Below are positions 17,501 to 26,493 of a DNA stretch of 64,000 nucleotides, piece after piece. Source of the stretch: Streptomyces sp. NBC_01244 (GTDB lineage Bacteria; Actinomycetota; Actinomycetes; Streptomycetales; Streptomycetaceae); the NCBI RefSeq assembly GCF_035987325.1, contig NZ_CP108488.1, positions 7,812,001 to 7,876,000 on the forward strand, given 5' to 3'. Position 1 is the stretch's first letter. The number at the start of each line of letters is the position of its first letter. The position numbers were made by a program, and so were the translations under genes. Below the pieces are notes generated by a model that saw only the letters and a list, made by a program, of their open reading frames with translations, was not told the origin of the DNA and made no database searches.

Positions 17501-19108
17501 TCACTGCTCGCGCAGCGGCACCGAGACGTACGAGGGATCGGTGCGCGGCGAGGAGAAGGTCAGCTGCCCGCCGGTCGGGTTGTGCTCGATGTAGAGCGGG
17601 TCGACGGTGTCGACGACGACCGCGAGGCGGTGCCCGGCCGGGACGTCGTAGGCGGTGGAGAAGAGCTCCAGGTCCACGCCGAAGGACTGGCCGGCCGGCT
17701 TTCCGTGGAAGGTGTACGGGGCGTTGCTGATCAGCTTCCCGATGCCGAGCGGGCCCACGTCGTAGAGGTACGCGACGAAGGTGCCGTCGGACTTCGAGGG
17801 CGTGACGGTGGTGTGCAGCCTGACCGTGCCCCGGACGCGGCGCTCCTCCTGGTAGCGCGGCGACTGCCAGACGGCGGCGAAGGCACGGGGGAGCAGCGGG
17901 ATGGAGGCGATGGGGGGCGCCTGGGCGATCTGGTCGAGCAGGCTGGAGAGCATGACGATCCCGCCGTTGGCGCCGGAGTCGATGCCGGTGAAGAGGTGCT
18001 CGCTGTCGGAGAGCATCAGCTTCTCGGAGCCGCCGTCACCGACCGACTTCCAGTCGGCGTAGCCCTCGTACCCGCCGTCGCTGCGGGGCTTGATCTGGAC
18101 CGGCGCCTCGGCGTCGACGCCGTTGGCCGCGCCCTTGAGGTAGCGGTCGAACCAGCGGTGGGCGTTGGTCCAGGTGTCGTTGGGCAGTCCGAGGAGCCCT
18201 GTCAGTTCGGCGGTGGCGTGGTCGCCGGGGCGGAACTCCAGGCGCTTGGGGCCGGTCAGCTTCTCGAAGAACTTCGCGTACTGGTTGGGCGGGAAGATGG
18301 TGTCGCCCCACGCGTTGCCGAGCATGATCGCGGCGCCGTTGGCGTTGATCGCGTCCACCTTCTCGGCGGCGGAGCGCTTCTTGCCCCACTCGATCATCTG
18401 CGGTTCCTTGTCCAGCTTCGAGCCGAGGAAGTCGCCGAGGATCTGCTGGAGTTCGGGGCCGGGGCGCCCCGTGAGGAAGCCGGCGCCGCCGAGCAGCGCG
18501 GCGGCCTGGAGGTGCTGGGTGCGGCCGGAGTAGATGGACTCGATGAGATCGGCCCAGCCGCTGAGCGCGACCACGGCCTTGATGCGCGGGTCGCTCGCGG
18601 AGGCCAGCAGGCTGATGCCGGCGCCGTACGAGACCCCGCCCGTGCCGATGTGAGCGGCGTCGGCCGGGGTGTTGGCGAGGGCCCAGTCGATGACGGCGGA
18701 GACGTCGGCGATGTCCTTCGGTCCGGCGGTCTCGATCTCGCCGCCGGAGAGCCAGAAGCCGCGGGAGGTGTAACTGACCACCACGTAACCGGAGTCGGCG
18801 AGCTTCTTGGCCTGGGCGATGTATTCGATCTGCGGCATGCCCCAGCTGGTCGGCAGCACGATCAGCGGGTACTTCGCGCCGGCCCCGGCGCCCGCCGGGG
18901 TGAAGACGTTGCCCTTGAGGGTGATGCCGCCGGAGCCGGGGATGTCGTGGAAGGTGACGCCCGACCGGGCTTCCGGGGCTGCCGGGACGGCGGCGGTCGT
19001 GCGGGCGGGAGCCGCCTGGGCCTGATGGGGGGCCAGGCCCAGGGCGGCTGCTGCCAGTACGGCTGCCATGGCAGTCGCGGTGCTGGTGGTGCGGAGGGTA
19101 CGGACCAT
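17501..19108 (-). CDS. Secreted CocE/X-Pro dipeptidyl-peptidase-type hydrolase (peptidase S15 family)
   Basis: A 535-residue exported alpha/beta hydrolase. Residues 1-33 form a Sec signal peptide ending AQAA. The hydrolase domain follows with ITLKGNVFTPAG, LPTSWGMPQIEY and the nucleophile elbow GGVSYGAG, Ser at residue 160. The C-terminal third (from about residue 350) is the beta-sandwich typical of X-Pro-type enzymes, with RVRGTVRLHTTVTP and GHRLAVVVDTVDP. The likely role is a secreted peptidase or esterase acting outside the cell; the substrate is uncertain. It stands alone, convergent to gluD. Confidence 0.87.
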   Translation of the reverse strand: MVRTLRTTSTATAMAAVLAAAALGLAPHQAQAAPARTTAAVPAAPEARSGVTFHDIPGSGGITLKGNVFTPAGAGAGAKYPLIVLPTSWGMPQIEYIAQAKKLADSGYVVVSYTSRGFWLSGGEIETAGPKDIADVSAVIDWALANTPADAAHIGTGGVSYGAGISLLASASDPRIKAVVALSGWADLIESIYSGRTQHLQAAALLGGAGFLTGRPGPELQQILGDFLGSKLDKEPQMIEWGKKRSAAEKVDAINANGAAIMLGNAWGDTIFPPNQYAKFFEKLTGPKRLEFRPGDHATAELTGLLGLPNDTWTNAHRWFDRYLKGAANGVDAEAPVQIKPRSDGGYEGYADWKSVGDGGSEKLMLSDSEHLFTGIDSGANGGIVMLSSLLDQIAQAPPIASIPLLPRAFAAVWQSPRYQEERRVRGTVRLHTTVTPSKSDGTFVAYLYDVGPLGIGKLISNAPYTFHGKPAGQSFGVDLELFSTAYDVPAGHRLAVVVDTVDPLYIEHNPTGGQLTFSSPRTDPSYVSVPLREQ

Positions 19109-19232
19109 CGATCGCTCCTCGCGTGTGCCGGGGTGTCAAAGTGACCCGACGGTAACGGGAGGGGCTTACCGGAAGTAACCCATGAGTAAGTTACGTGCCG
19201 GTAACGATTGAACGATGGTCAGCCGGCGCGGG

Positions 19233-20447
19233 TCAGCCGACCTGCGGGGCTCCGGCGGCGGCGCTCTTGGCCTGCCACTGCTCCCAGGTCAGGTTCCACT
19301 CGCCGTAGCCGTTGCCGATGTCCGGGTTGCCCTTGGATCCCTGGCCCACGACCTCGAAGGGGTCACCGACCTGGGCCGATCCGAAGAACGCCTTGGCGTT
19401 CTCGTCGCTCATGCCCACACAGCCGGAACTGGTGTTGGCGCGGCCGAAGTTGGCGGTGTTCCACGGGGCGGCGTGCACGTACATGCCCGACCAGGTCAGC
19501 CGGATCGAGTAGTCGACCATCTTGTCGTAGGAGTCGCCCAGGCCCACCGTCTGGGAGTCCATCCGGATGGTGCCCTCCTTGGCCATCATCACCATCTTGC
19601 CGTCCCAGGAGGCCTTCTTGCCGCCGGGGGTTCCGGCGGAGATCGGGACGGTGCCGGCCGCCTGGCCGTCCTCGGTGACCGACATCTTCCTCGTGTCGAG
19701 GTTCACCTTGATCAGGCGCTCCTTGCCGATCTTGAACTCGGTGTTGTAGTCCTTGACGAACATCCCGCCGCCGGGGCCGGAGTCGACGCCGTTCAGGTTC
19801 ATCTGGACCTTCACGTCGGTGCCGGACTTCCAGTACTCCCGGGGGCGCCAGTCCACCCGGTCCTTGCCCGAGTAGTCCGTGATCCAGCCCCAGGAACCCT
19901 CGGTGTTGTTCGAGGTGGTGACCTTCAGCTGCTTCTCGACGGCGGCCTTGTCCTTCACCGGGTTGTCGAAGACGATCGAGACCGGCATGGCCACACCCAC
20001 GGTGCTGCCCTTGGGTATGTTGATCGAGACCTTGTTCACCTTGTCGGGGGCCGAGGTCTTGAAGGTCGTGGTCGCGCTCTGGCTGTCCGTGTTCTGCGCA
20101 TCGACCTTGTACTCGGCCGAGGGCAGGGCGTTGCCCTGGGAGGTCCAGGTCTTGCCGTCGGCGGATATCTGCCCGGCCAGCTCCCCGCCCTTGGCGTCCG
20201 TCACCTTCACGGTCGCGAGCTTGCCCTCGGCGATCGTGACGGTCACCGGCTGACCCGCCTTGACCTGGTCACCGGTGAGGTTCACCGAGACCGCCATGGC
20301 CGGCTTCTCCTTCATCTCCGCCTTGGCTCCGCCGCCCGCCGCGGCACCACCGCCGCCGCAGGCCGCCAGTGAGGCGGCCAGCAGTGCGGTGCCGGCCGCC
20401 ACGGCGGTGCGGCTGCGTACAGAGAAGACCCGGCGTGTGCGGCTCAA
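19233..20447 (-). CDS. L,D-transpeptidase lipoprotein
   Basis: A 404-residue cell-wall enzyme that makes 3-3 cross-links in peptidoglycan. The N-terminal signal ends in a lipobox LAAC at about residue 30, then a Gly/Ala linker. Two Ig-like domains follow and then the YkuD catalytic domain with YVHAAPWN and the active-site SSGCVGMS (Cys343). A tail EWNLTWEQWQAKS ends it, as in actinobacterial Ldt proteins. The start is set at the TTG at 20445-20447, because a GGAGGGG ribosome site lies just upstream; an upstream TTG at 20480 lacks one. It is divergent from the FemX-like gene. Confidence 0.92.
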   Translation of the reverse strand: MSRTRRVFSVRSRTAVAAGTALLAASLAACGGGGAAAGGGAKAEMKEKPAMAVSVNLTGDQVKAGQPVTVTIAEGKLATVKVTDAKGGELAGQISADGKTWTSQGNALPSAEYKVDAQNTDSQSATTTFKTSAPDKVNKVSINIPKGSTVGVAMPVSIVFDNPVKDKAAVEKQLKVTTSNNTEGSWGWITDYSGKDRVDWRPREYWKSGTDVKVQMNLNGVDSGPGGGMFVKDYNTEFKIGKERLIKVNLDTRKMSVTEDGQAAGTVPISAGTPGGKKASWDGKMVMMAKEGTIRMDSQTVGLGDSYDKMVDYSIRLTWSGMYVHAAPWNTANFGRANTSSGCVGMSDENAKAFFGSAQVGDPFEVVGQGSKGNPDIGNGYGEWNLTWEQWQAKSAAAGAPQVG

Positions 20448-20664
20448 CGAAAACCCCTCCGAAGTAATGATCGTCCGCAAAAGGAGATGCGAACGGAACG
20501 ACTCTAGGTTGCGGGAGGTCGGGAAAAGTTCAGGATTTCCCTTGTGACATAGACCGCAGCGATACGGTCATCGTCCGGTCACAATCGCCGCGCACCACGG
20601 TCATGGACACCTGTGAGAGTCCTGTGCATCCACCGATTCGGACGTACGGGAAGGCCGGTCAGCC

Positions 20665-21840
20665 ATGTGCGCACTGCTCGTGACACCCACCCAGCAGTAC
20701 CAGACCCGGAGTCGGGACCGGGAGCTCGCCGTGCGCTCCCTGTCCGAACCGGAATACCAGGCATTCCTTTCCAAGCATGGCCGGGCCAGCTTTCTCCAGT
20801 ACCCGTCCTGGGGCGGCGTAAAGGACCTTTGGCGGTCCGAAAGGGTCGGATGGCACTACCCCGGGGGTGAAATGGAAGGCGCCGGACTCGTTCTCTACCG
20901 TCAATTCCCCGGCACCCGCAAATACTTCGCCTACCTCCCCGAGGGGCCCGTCGCGGACTGGGCGGACCCCGACATCGACCGCTGGCTGACCCCCCTCAAG
21001 AACCACCTGAAGGCCTCCGGCGCCTTCGCCGTGCGCATCGGGCCCACCCCCGCCTACCGCCGCTGGGACGCGGCCACCGCCAAGGCGGGCACCGGCCCGG
21101 GCCGGCAGATCTCCGACGTGCTCGCCACCGAGGTGGACCCGGTCGGAGCCGCGCTCGCCGACCGGCTGCGCACCCGCGGCTGGAAGCGCTGCGGAGGCGA
21201 GGACGACGGCGACGCCCAGCCCCGCCACGTCTTCCGCGTCCCACTCGCCGGGCGCACCCTCGACGAACTGTGGTCGGGCCTGAACCAGGAGTGGCGGCGC
21301 AATGTGCGCAAGGCCACCAAGGCGGGGGTCGAGACGGTCGTCGGCACGGCCGCCGAGCTGCCCGAGTTCTACCGGCTGTTGCGCATCACCGAGGAGCGCG
21401 ACGGCTTCCGGCTCGGCCGCTCGCTGGCGTACTACCAGCAGCAGTACGAGGTCCTGAACGCCGAGGAACCCGGCCGCATGCGCCTCTACCTGGGCGTTCA
21501 CCAGGGCGAGATCCTCGCCGCGCACACCATGATCGTGGCCGGCAGCCGGGTCTGGTACCAGACGGGCGCCTCCGCCGACCACCGTCGCGAGGTCCGCCCC
21601 AGCAACGCCCTGCAGTGGCGCATGATGTGTGACGCGCATGCACTCGGAGCGGACGAATACGACATGCGCGGGGTACCCTCCACCCTCGACCCCGACGAAC
21701 GTTCTTTCGGGCTGCTGCGCTGGAAGCTCGGCACCGGCGGACAGGTCGTCGAAACCCTCGGCGAGTGGGAGACCTCCATGGACGGATACGCCAACACGGC
21801 CCTCTACAAGGCGTTCCAGGCGTACATGGCCCGCCGGTGA
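20665..21840 (+). CDS. femX: FemX/FemABX-type peptidoglycan bridge aminoacyltransferase
   Basis: A 391-residue cytoplasmic enzyme of the FemABX family. It adds the first amino acid (glycine in Streptomyces) to the lipid II side chain from aminoacyl-tRNA. Typical segments are LQYPSWGGVKDLWRSE, the long core with WRRNVRKATKAGVE, and the C-terminal YDMRGVPSTLDPDERSFGLL. The first 20 or so residues before VRSLSEPEYQ are poorly supported, so a GTG at 20734 is an alternative start. It overlaps murJ by four bases, linking side-chain bridging with lipid II export. Confidence 0.88.
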   Translation: MCALLVTPTQQYQTRSRDRELAVRSLSEPEYQAFLSKHGRASFLQYPSWGGVKDLWRSERVGWHYPGGEMEGAGLVLYRQFPGTRKYFAYLPEGPVADWADPDIDRWLTPLKNHLKASGAFAVRIGPTPAYRRWDAATAKAGTGPGRQISDVLATEVDPVGAALADRLRTRGWKRCGGEDDGDAQPRHVFRVPLAGRTLDELWSGLNQEWRRNVRKATKAGVETVVGTAAELPEFYRLLRITEERDGFRLGRSLAYYQQQYEVLNAEEPGRMRLYLGVHQGEILAAHTMIVAGSRVWYQTGASADHRREVRPSNALQWRMMCDAHALGADEYDMRGVPSTLDPDERSFGLLRWKLGTGGQVVETLGEWETSMDGYANTALYKAFQAYMARR

Positions 21841-23603
21841 CCCTCGCAGACCCCAGAGCGGCCGGCACCCCGGCCGCGGAGGACACCGCCGCCGAAGCGG
21901 CGACAGGAACCGTCGCCGCCGAGGCCGCGATCGAGAACGGCACCGGCCGCGCGGCACCGAAGAAGACCTCGGTGCTGCGCAGCGGCGCGCTCATGGCCGC
22001 CGGCTCGATCGTCTCCCGCGCCACCGGCTTCATCCGCTCCGCCGTGATCGGCGCCGCCCTCGGCACCACCCTGCTCGGCGACGGCTACGCGGTCGCCAAC
22101 ACCGTCCCGAACATCCTGTACATCCTGCTCATCGGCGGCGCCCTCAACGCCGTCTTCGTGCCCGAGCTGGTCCGCGCCGCCAAGGAGCACGCGGACGGTG
22201 GCGCCGCCTACACCGACCGGCTGCTCACCGTCTGCACGGCCGCGCTGGTGGTCCTCACCGCCGCCGCCGTACTGGCCGCCCCGCTGATCGTCTCGGCGTA
22301 CACCGGCTACAGCGGCGGCCAGGAATCCACGACCGTGGCCCTGGCCCGGTACTGCCTCCCGCAGATCCTGTTCTACGGGCTGTTCACCCTGCTCGGGCAG
22401 GTGCTGAACGCCCGCGGCCGGTTCGGCGCCATGATGTGGACCCCGGTCCTCAACAACCTCGTCGTCATCGCGGTCTTCGCGCTGTTCCTCGCAGTCGCGC
22501 AGGGCAATCAAGGGGGCGCCGGGACCCTGAGCACCTCCGACACCCGGCTGCTGGGCATCGGCACCACCGCCGGCATCGTCGTCCAGGCCCTCGGGCTGAT
22601 CCCCTCGCTGCGCGCCGCCCGCTTCCGCTGGCGCCCCCGCTTCGACTGGCGCGGCAGCGGACTGGCCCGCCCGCTGCGCAACGCGGGCTGGCTGGTCATG
22701 CTCGTCCTGACCAACCAGATCGCGTACTGGGTCGTGACCCGGCTCTCCACCGCCACCGGCGAGCACGCCGTCGCCGAGGGCCTCGCGGGCGGCGCCGGCT
22801 ACCTCGCCTACAGCAACGCCTACCTGCTGTGGATGGTCCCGCAGGGCATCGTCACCGTCTCCCTCGTCACCGCCCTCATGCCCCGGATGAGCGCCGCCGC
22901 CGCCGACGGCGACCTCGGACGGGTGCGCGCCGACGTCTCCTACGCCCTGCGCTCCACCGCCGCTCTCGTCGTCCCGGCCTCCGCGCTCTTCGCGGCCCTC
23001 GCGCCCTGGGTGATCGGCGCCGTCTTCGAGCACGGCCGCACCGGCTCCGCCGACGTCGCCGTCATGGCCGGCATGCTCGCCGCCTTCGCACCGGGCCTGA
23101 TCGCCTACTCCGCGCAGTACGTCCTCTCCCGCGGCTTCTACGCGCTGTCCGACACCCGGACCCCCTTCTTCCTCAACCTCGTCATCGCCGCCCTCAACGC
23201 CGGGCTCTCGGCCGCCGCGTACCTCCTGCTGCCGCCGCGCTGGGCGGTCACGGGCATGGCCGCGGCCTGCTCGATCGCCTTCGCCGCGGGCGCGGCCGTC
23301 ACCGCGTACGTCCTGTCCCGGAGGCTCGGCCCGCGCACGGGCACCCGTACGGAACGCCGGAGCACCGCCGTACGGACCCACCTGCGGCTCCTCGCCGCCT
23401 GCGCCCCGGCGGCCGTCGCCGGGTACGCCGCCGCGCGCTCCGCCGACCACGTCGCGGACCTCCCCGGGATCCTCGGGAACATCACCGGGGCCGCGGCGGG
23501 AACCGCGGTGATCGTCCTCGTCGTCGTACTCCTCGCCCGCCCCCTGCGGATCACGGAGATCACCGACCTGCTGGCCTCCGTTCGGCGCAGAACCGGCCGC
23601 TAG
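21837..23603 (+). CDS. murJ: Lipid II flippase MurJ
   Basis: A 588-residue membrane protein of the MurJ/MviN family with about 14 helices, which flips lipid II across the membrane. The core begins with VLRSGALMAAGSIVSRATGF and contains GALNAVFVPELVRA, FYGLFTLLGQVLNARGRFG and FAPGLIAYSAQYVLSRGFYA. The GTG at 21837 overlaps the femX stop (GTGA); a frame extending to 21765 would overlap femX more deeply without support. It is shorter than the giant streptomycete MviN with kinase-like domains, and may be a second, paralogous MurJ. Confidence 0.93.
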   Translation: MTLADPRAAGTPAAEDTAAEAATGTVAAEAAIENGTGRAAPKKTSVLRSGALMAAGSIVSRATGFIRSAVIGAALGTTLLGDGYAVANTVPNILYILLIGGALNAVFVPELVRAAKEHADGGAAYTDRLLTVCTAALVVLTAAAVLAAPLIVSAYTGYSGGQESTTVALARYCLPQILFYGLFTLLGQVLNARGRFGAMMWTPVLNNLVVIAVFALFLAVAQGNQGGAGTLSTSDTRLLGIGTTAGIVVQALGLIPSLRAARFRWRPRFDWRGSGLARPLRNAGWLVMLVLTNQIAYWVVTRLSTATGEHAVAEGLAGGAGYLAYSNAYLLWMVPQGIVTVSLVTALMPRMSAAAADGDLGRVRADVSYALRSTAALVVPASALFAALAPWVIGAVFEHGRTGSADVAVMAGMLAAFAPGLIAYSAQYVLSRGFYALSDTRTPFFLNLVIAALNAGLSAAAYLLLPPRWAVTGMAAACSIAFAAGAAVTAYVLSRRLGPRTGTRTERRSTAVRTHLRLLAACAPAAVAGYAAARSADHVADLPGILGNITGAAAGTAVIVLVVVLLARPLRITEITDLLASVRRRTGR

Positions 23604-23685
23604 ACCCAGCCGGACCCCGCTCCCGGCCGCCCATATCGGCCGAAAGCGGGAGGGGACCGATCGACGACCCTGGAATACTGACCCG

Positions 23686-24369
23686 ATGCCACGCGTACTG
23701 CTGATCGAGGACGACCCTTCCATCAGGGAGGGCGTGGGTCTCGGCCTGCGCCGCAGAGGCCACGACGTGAGCGCCGCCGAGACCGGCGAGGCCGGACTCG
23801 AACTCATGGCGAGCTTCCACCCCGAGCTCGTCCTGCTCGACCTCATGCTGCCCGGCATCAACGGCGTCCAGGTCTGCCGCCGGATCCGCGAGAACAGCCA
23901 GGTCCCGATCATCATGCTCACCGCACGCGGGGACGACTTCGACATAGTCGTCGGCCTGGAGGCCGGCGCCGACGACTACATCGTCAAACCCGCCCGCACC
24001 GAGGTCATCGAAGCCCGCATCAAGGCCGTGCTGCGCCGCCTCAGCGAGCCCGCGGGCGGCCGCCCCGACGTGGAGTTCCACGGCGAGCTGGCCGTGGACC
24101 GCGCCGGGCTCACCGTCGCCAGGAACGGCGAGCGCCTCCCCCTGGCCCCCAGCGAGATCAAGCTCCTGCTGCACCTGTCGGCCTCGCCCGAGCAGGTCTT
24201 CTCCCGCCAGCAGCTCCTCGAATACGTGTGGGACCACAGCTACCACGCCGACGCCCGGCTGGTGGACGCCTGCGTACGCCGCCTGCGCCACAAGATCGAG
24301 GACCCCGACGGCGTCCCCCGCTACATACAGACCGTGCGCGGCTTCGGCTACCGCTTCGGTCCGCTGTAA
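23686..24369 (+). CDS. OmpR-family response regulator
   Basis: A 227-residue regulator. The receiver domain covers residues 1-118, with acidic pocket E8-D9-D10, phospho-acceptor Asp52 in LLDLMLPG, LTARG and VKPAR. The winged-helix DNA-binding domain covers about 135-227 and ends PRYIQTVRGFGYRFGPL. It pairs with the sensor kinase 10 bp downstream. The position 82 bp after femX-murJ suggests the pair watches the cell envelope, similar in plan to SigE-Cse systems, but CseB-specific residues are not matched, so no name is given. Confidence 0.93.
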   Translation: MPRVLLIEDDPSIREGVGLGLRRRGHDVSAAETGEAGLELMASFHPELVLLDLMLPGINGVQVCRRIRENSQVPIIMLTARGDDFDIVVGLEAGADDYIVKPARTEVIEARIKAVLRRLSEPAGGRPDVEFHGELAVDRAGLTVARNGERLPLAPSEIKLLLHLSASPEQVFSRQQLLEYVWDHSYHADARLVDACVRRLRHKIEDPDGVPRYIQTVRGFGYRFGPL

Positions 24370-24378
24370 GCGGCGCCC

Positions 24379-25824
24379 ATGAACCGTTTCGCACCGCTGG
24401 GCCTGCGCACCCGGCTGATCGCCGCCTTCCTGCTGGTCGCGGCGATCAGCGCAGTCAGCACGGCCGCCCTGACCTACCAGCAGGCCCGCAACGCGATCCT
24501 CAAGCAGAGCCAGGACACCGCCGTCAGCACCTTGCGGGACCTGATGGAAAACCAGTCCGTGCAGCTGCCGATGTACCAGCAGCAGTTGCAGCGGATCGTC
24601 CTCGACCTGGGCAAGCGGGGCCAGCCGCACCCCTGGATCATGTTCGGGGAGTACGGGAGCCTGCGCGCCTCCACCAACCCGGCCTCGGCCACCTCCACCG
24701 TCGTCACCGAAAAGCTCCGCCGTCAAGTGTCCGACCATCCGCACGGAGCTTTCCAGCGCACGGAGGACCGGGCCGGCAACCCGTACCTCGTCATCGGGAT
24801 GCCGGCCGTCTTCAAGCACGGGGAGGCCGAGGTGCCCACCGGGGCCGTCCTCTACGCCGTGATGCCCCTGAGTAGCGAGGAGACCACCGTGGACGCCATG
24901 GTCGCCGCCGCGAGACAGGGCGCCGTCCCCGGCCTCGCCATCGCCGTCATCCCGGCCCTGCTCGCCGCCCGCAGCGTACTGAGACCCGTACGGGACATGC
25001 GCCGGGCCGCCCAGCGGCTCGGTCAGGGACACCTCGACACCCGGATCGAGGTCCGGGGCGCCGACGAGCTCGCCGGACTCGCCCGCACCTTCAACGAGAC
25101 CGCCCGCGCCCTCGAACATTCCGTGAGCGAGCTCCGGGGGGCCGAGGTCCGGGCCCGCCGCTTCGCCTCCGACGTCTCCCACGAGCTCCGCACCCCGCTC
25201 GCCGGGATGCTCGCCGTCACCGAGGTCCTCGACGAGGATGCCGACGGGTTCGACCCCGACACCGCCAAGGCCCTGCGCCTGATCAGTGCGGAGACCGGCA
25301 AACTCGCCGTCCTCGTCGAGGACCTCATGGAGATCTCCCGGTTCGACGCGCGCGCCGCCGAACTCAACCCCGACGACGTGGACGTCGCCGAGTCCGTCAC
25401 CAAATCCCTGGAGCGCCGCCACTGGAGCGACGAGCGGGTCGTCACCGACCTTCCGCCGGGCATCCGGGCCCGGCTCGACCCGCGCCGTTTCGACGTGGTC
25501 CTCGCCAACCTCGTCGGCAACGCCCTCAAACACGGCGAAGCGCCCGTCCGCGTCACGGTACGGACCGAGGGCCGGCCCGCCGGCGAGCGGTTGCTGATCG
25601 AGGTCGCCGACAGCGGCCCCGGCATCGCCCCCGAGGTCCTGCCGCGCATCTTCGACCGGTTCTTCAAGGCCGACGCGGCCCGCACCCGGTCCGCCGGAAG
25701 TGGTCTCGGCCTCGCCATCACCCTGGAGAACGTCCGGCTGCACGGCGGCACCCTGACCGCGGCCAACGGCCCCGCCGGCGGGGCCGTCTTCACCATAGAC
25801 ATGCCCCTGGAGGCGCAGGCATGA
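24379..25824 (+). CDS. Sensor histidine kinase
   Basis: A 481-residue membrane kinase. The first helix spans about residues 12-32, an extracellular sensor domain of about 140 residues follows, and the second helix, with GLAIAVIPALLAARSVL, spans about 175-197. A HAMP domain comes next, then the phospho-acceptor His268 in SDVSHELRTPLAGM, the N box NLVGNALKHG, G1 DSGPGI and G2 GSGLGLAI. It should phosphorylate the upstream regulator. Its stop overlaps the downstream lipoprotein gene (ATGA), so the lipoprotein is probably an accessory sensor. Confidence 0.93.
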   Translation: MNRFAPLGLRTRLIAAFLLVAAISAVSTAALTYQQARNAILKQSQDTAVSTLRDLMENQSVQLPMYQQQLQRIVLDLGKRGQPHPWIMFGEYGSLRASTNPASATSTVVTEKLRRQVSDHPHGAFQRTEDRAGNPYLVIGMPAVFKHGEAEVPTGAVLYAVMPLSSEETTVDAMVAAARQGAVPGLAIAVIPALLAARSVLRPVRDMRRAAQRLGQGHLDTRIEVRGADELAGLARTFNETARALEHSVSELRGAEVRARRFASDVSHELRTPLAGMLAVTEVLDEDADGFDPDTAKALRLISAETGKLAVLVEDLMEISRFDARAAELNPDDVDVAESVTKSLERRHWSDERVVTDLPPGIRARLDPRRFDVVLANLVGNALKHGEAPVRVTVRTEGRPAGERLLIEVADSGPGIAPEVLPRIFDRFFKADAARTRSAGSGLGLAITLENVRLHGGTLTAANGPAGGAVFTIDMPLEAQA

Positions 25825-26363
25825 GCCCGGTCCGTCCGGTCGCGGCGGCGGCATCGATCGGCGCGCTGCTGCTGGCCACCGGCTGCGGCATCGCCACCAC
25901 CGGGGTCATCGAGGCAGGGCCCCCCGGCACCGTGAAGGTGGCCGCCCCGGACACCGGCAGCCTGCTCTACTTCGTGGCGCCCGAGGGCCGCCTCGTGCCG
26001 GTGGTGTTCGTGGACAGGTCGGACAGGTCGGACTCCTACGATCCGCTGAGGGTGGGGCCTAACTCCCTGATCGACCTGCTGGCCGGCGGCCCGGACGAGG
26101 CCGCGCGGGCGGCCGGGCTGCGTACGGAGCTGCCCGCCCGGAGCGAGTGGCCCAAGGCCGAGGAGCCGCGGATGTTCTTCACCGACAGCCAGTCGGTGCG
26201 CGTCGAACTGCCGATCACCGTGAAGTCGCTGTCCGCGGTGGCCCGGCTCCAGCTCGTGTGCACCGCCGTCTCGGCGGTCCGGACGGGCCCGGAGACCGAG
26301 GTGGCCCTGGGCGGCCCCGACGGCAGGCTCGACCCGATGCGCTGCGTCGGTTCGGCCGACTGA
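25821..26363 (+). CDS. Hypothetical lipoprotein coupled to the sensor kinase
   Basis: A 180-residue lipoprotein: short positive start, hydrophobic stretch and lipobox LATGC at about residue 22. The rest has a short direct repeat DRSDRSDS encoded by a doubled 9-bp unit. A conserved-looking C-terminal part includes VRVELPITVKSLSAVARLQL and two cysteines (QLVCTAVS, MRCVGSAD) that could pair. Its ATG overlaps the kinase stop, and it may tune the kinase, as CseA-type lipoproteins do (inference). A GerMN-type fold is an alternative. Confidence 0.8.
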   Translation: MSPVRPVAAAASIGALLLATGCGIATTGVIEAGPPGTVKVAAPDTGSLLYFVAPEGRLVPVVFVDRSDRSDSYDPLRVGPNSLIDLLAGGPDEAARAAGLRTELPARSEWPKAEEPRMFFTDSQSVRVELPITVKSLSAVARLQLVCTAVSAVRTGPETEVALGGPDGRLDPMRCVGSAD

Positions 26364-26493
26364 CGGACCGGCCGCCGCCCGGCCCCGCCCGCCGGGCGCG
26401 CCGCCTCGCGGAGCACACTTCTCGCGGGCCCCTTGCGCTGAGGTCCCTTGCGCCCCCTTGCGGCGCGGCCGTCGGGACCCCACCGTGTGCCCC

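Noticed and set aside
16733..19144. Plus-strand open frame of about 800 codons through gluD and opposite the S15-type hydrolase
   Set aside because: It reads as compositional noise; both real genes have full motifs in other frames.
23686..26363. Naming the two-component system CseB/CseC with CseA
   Set aside because: The gene order is similar, but the regulator sequence does not match remembered CseB and no sigE gene is adjacent.
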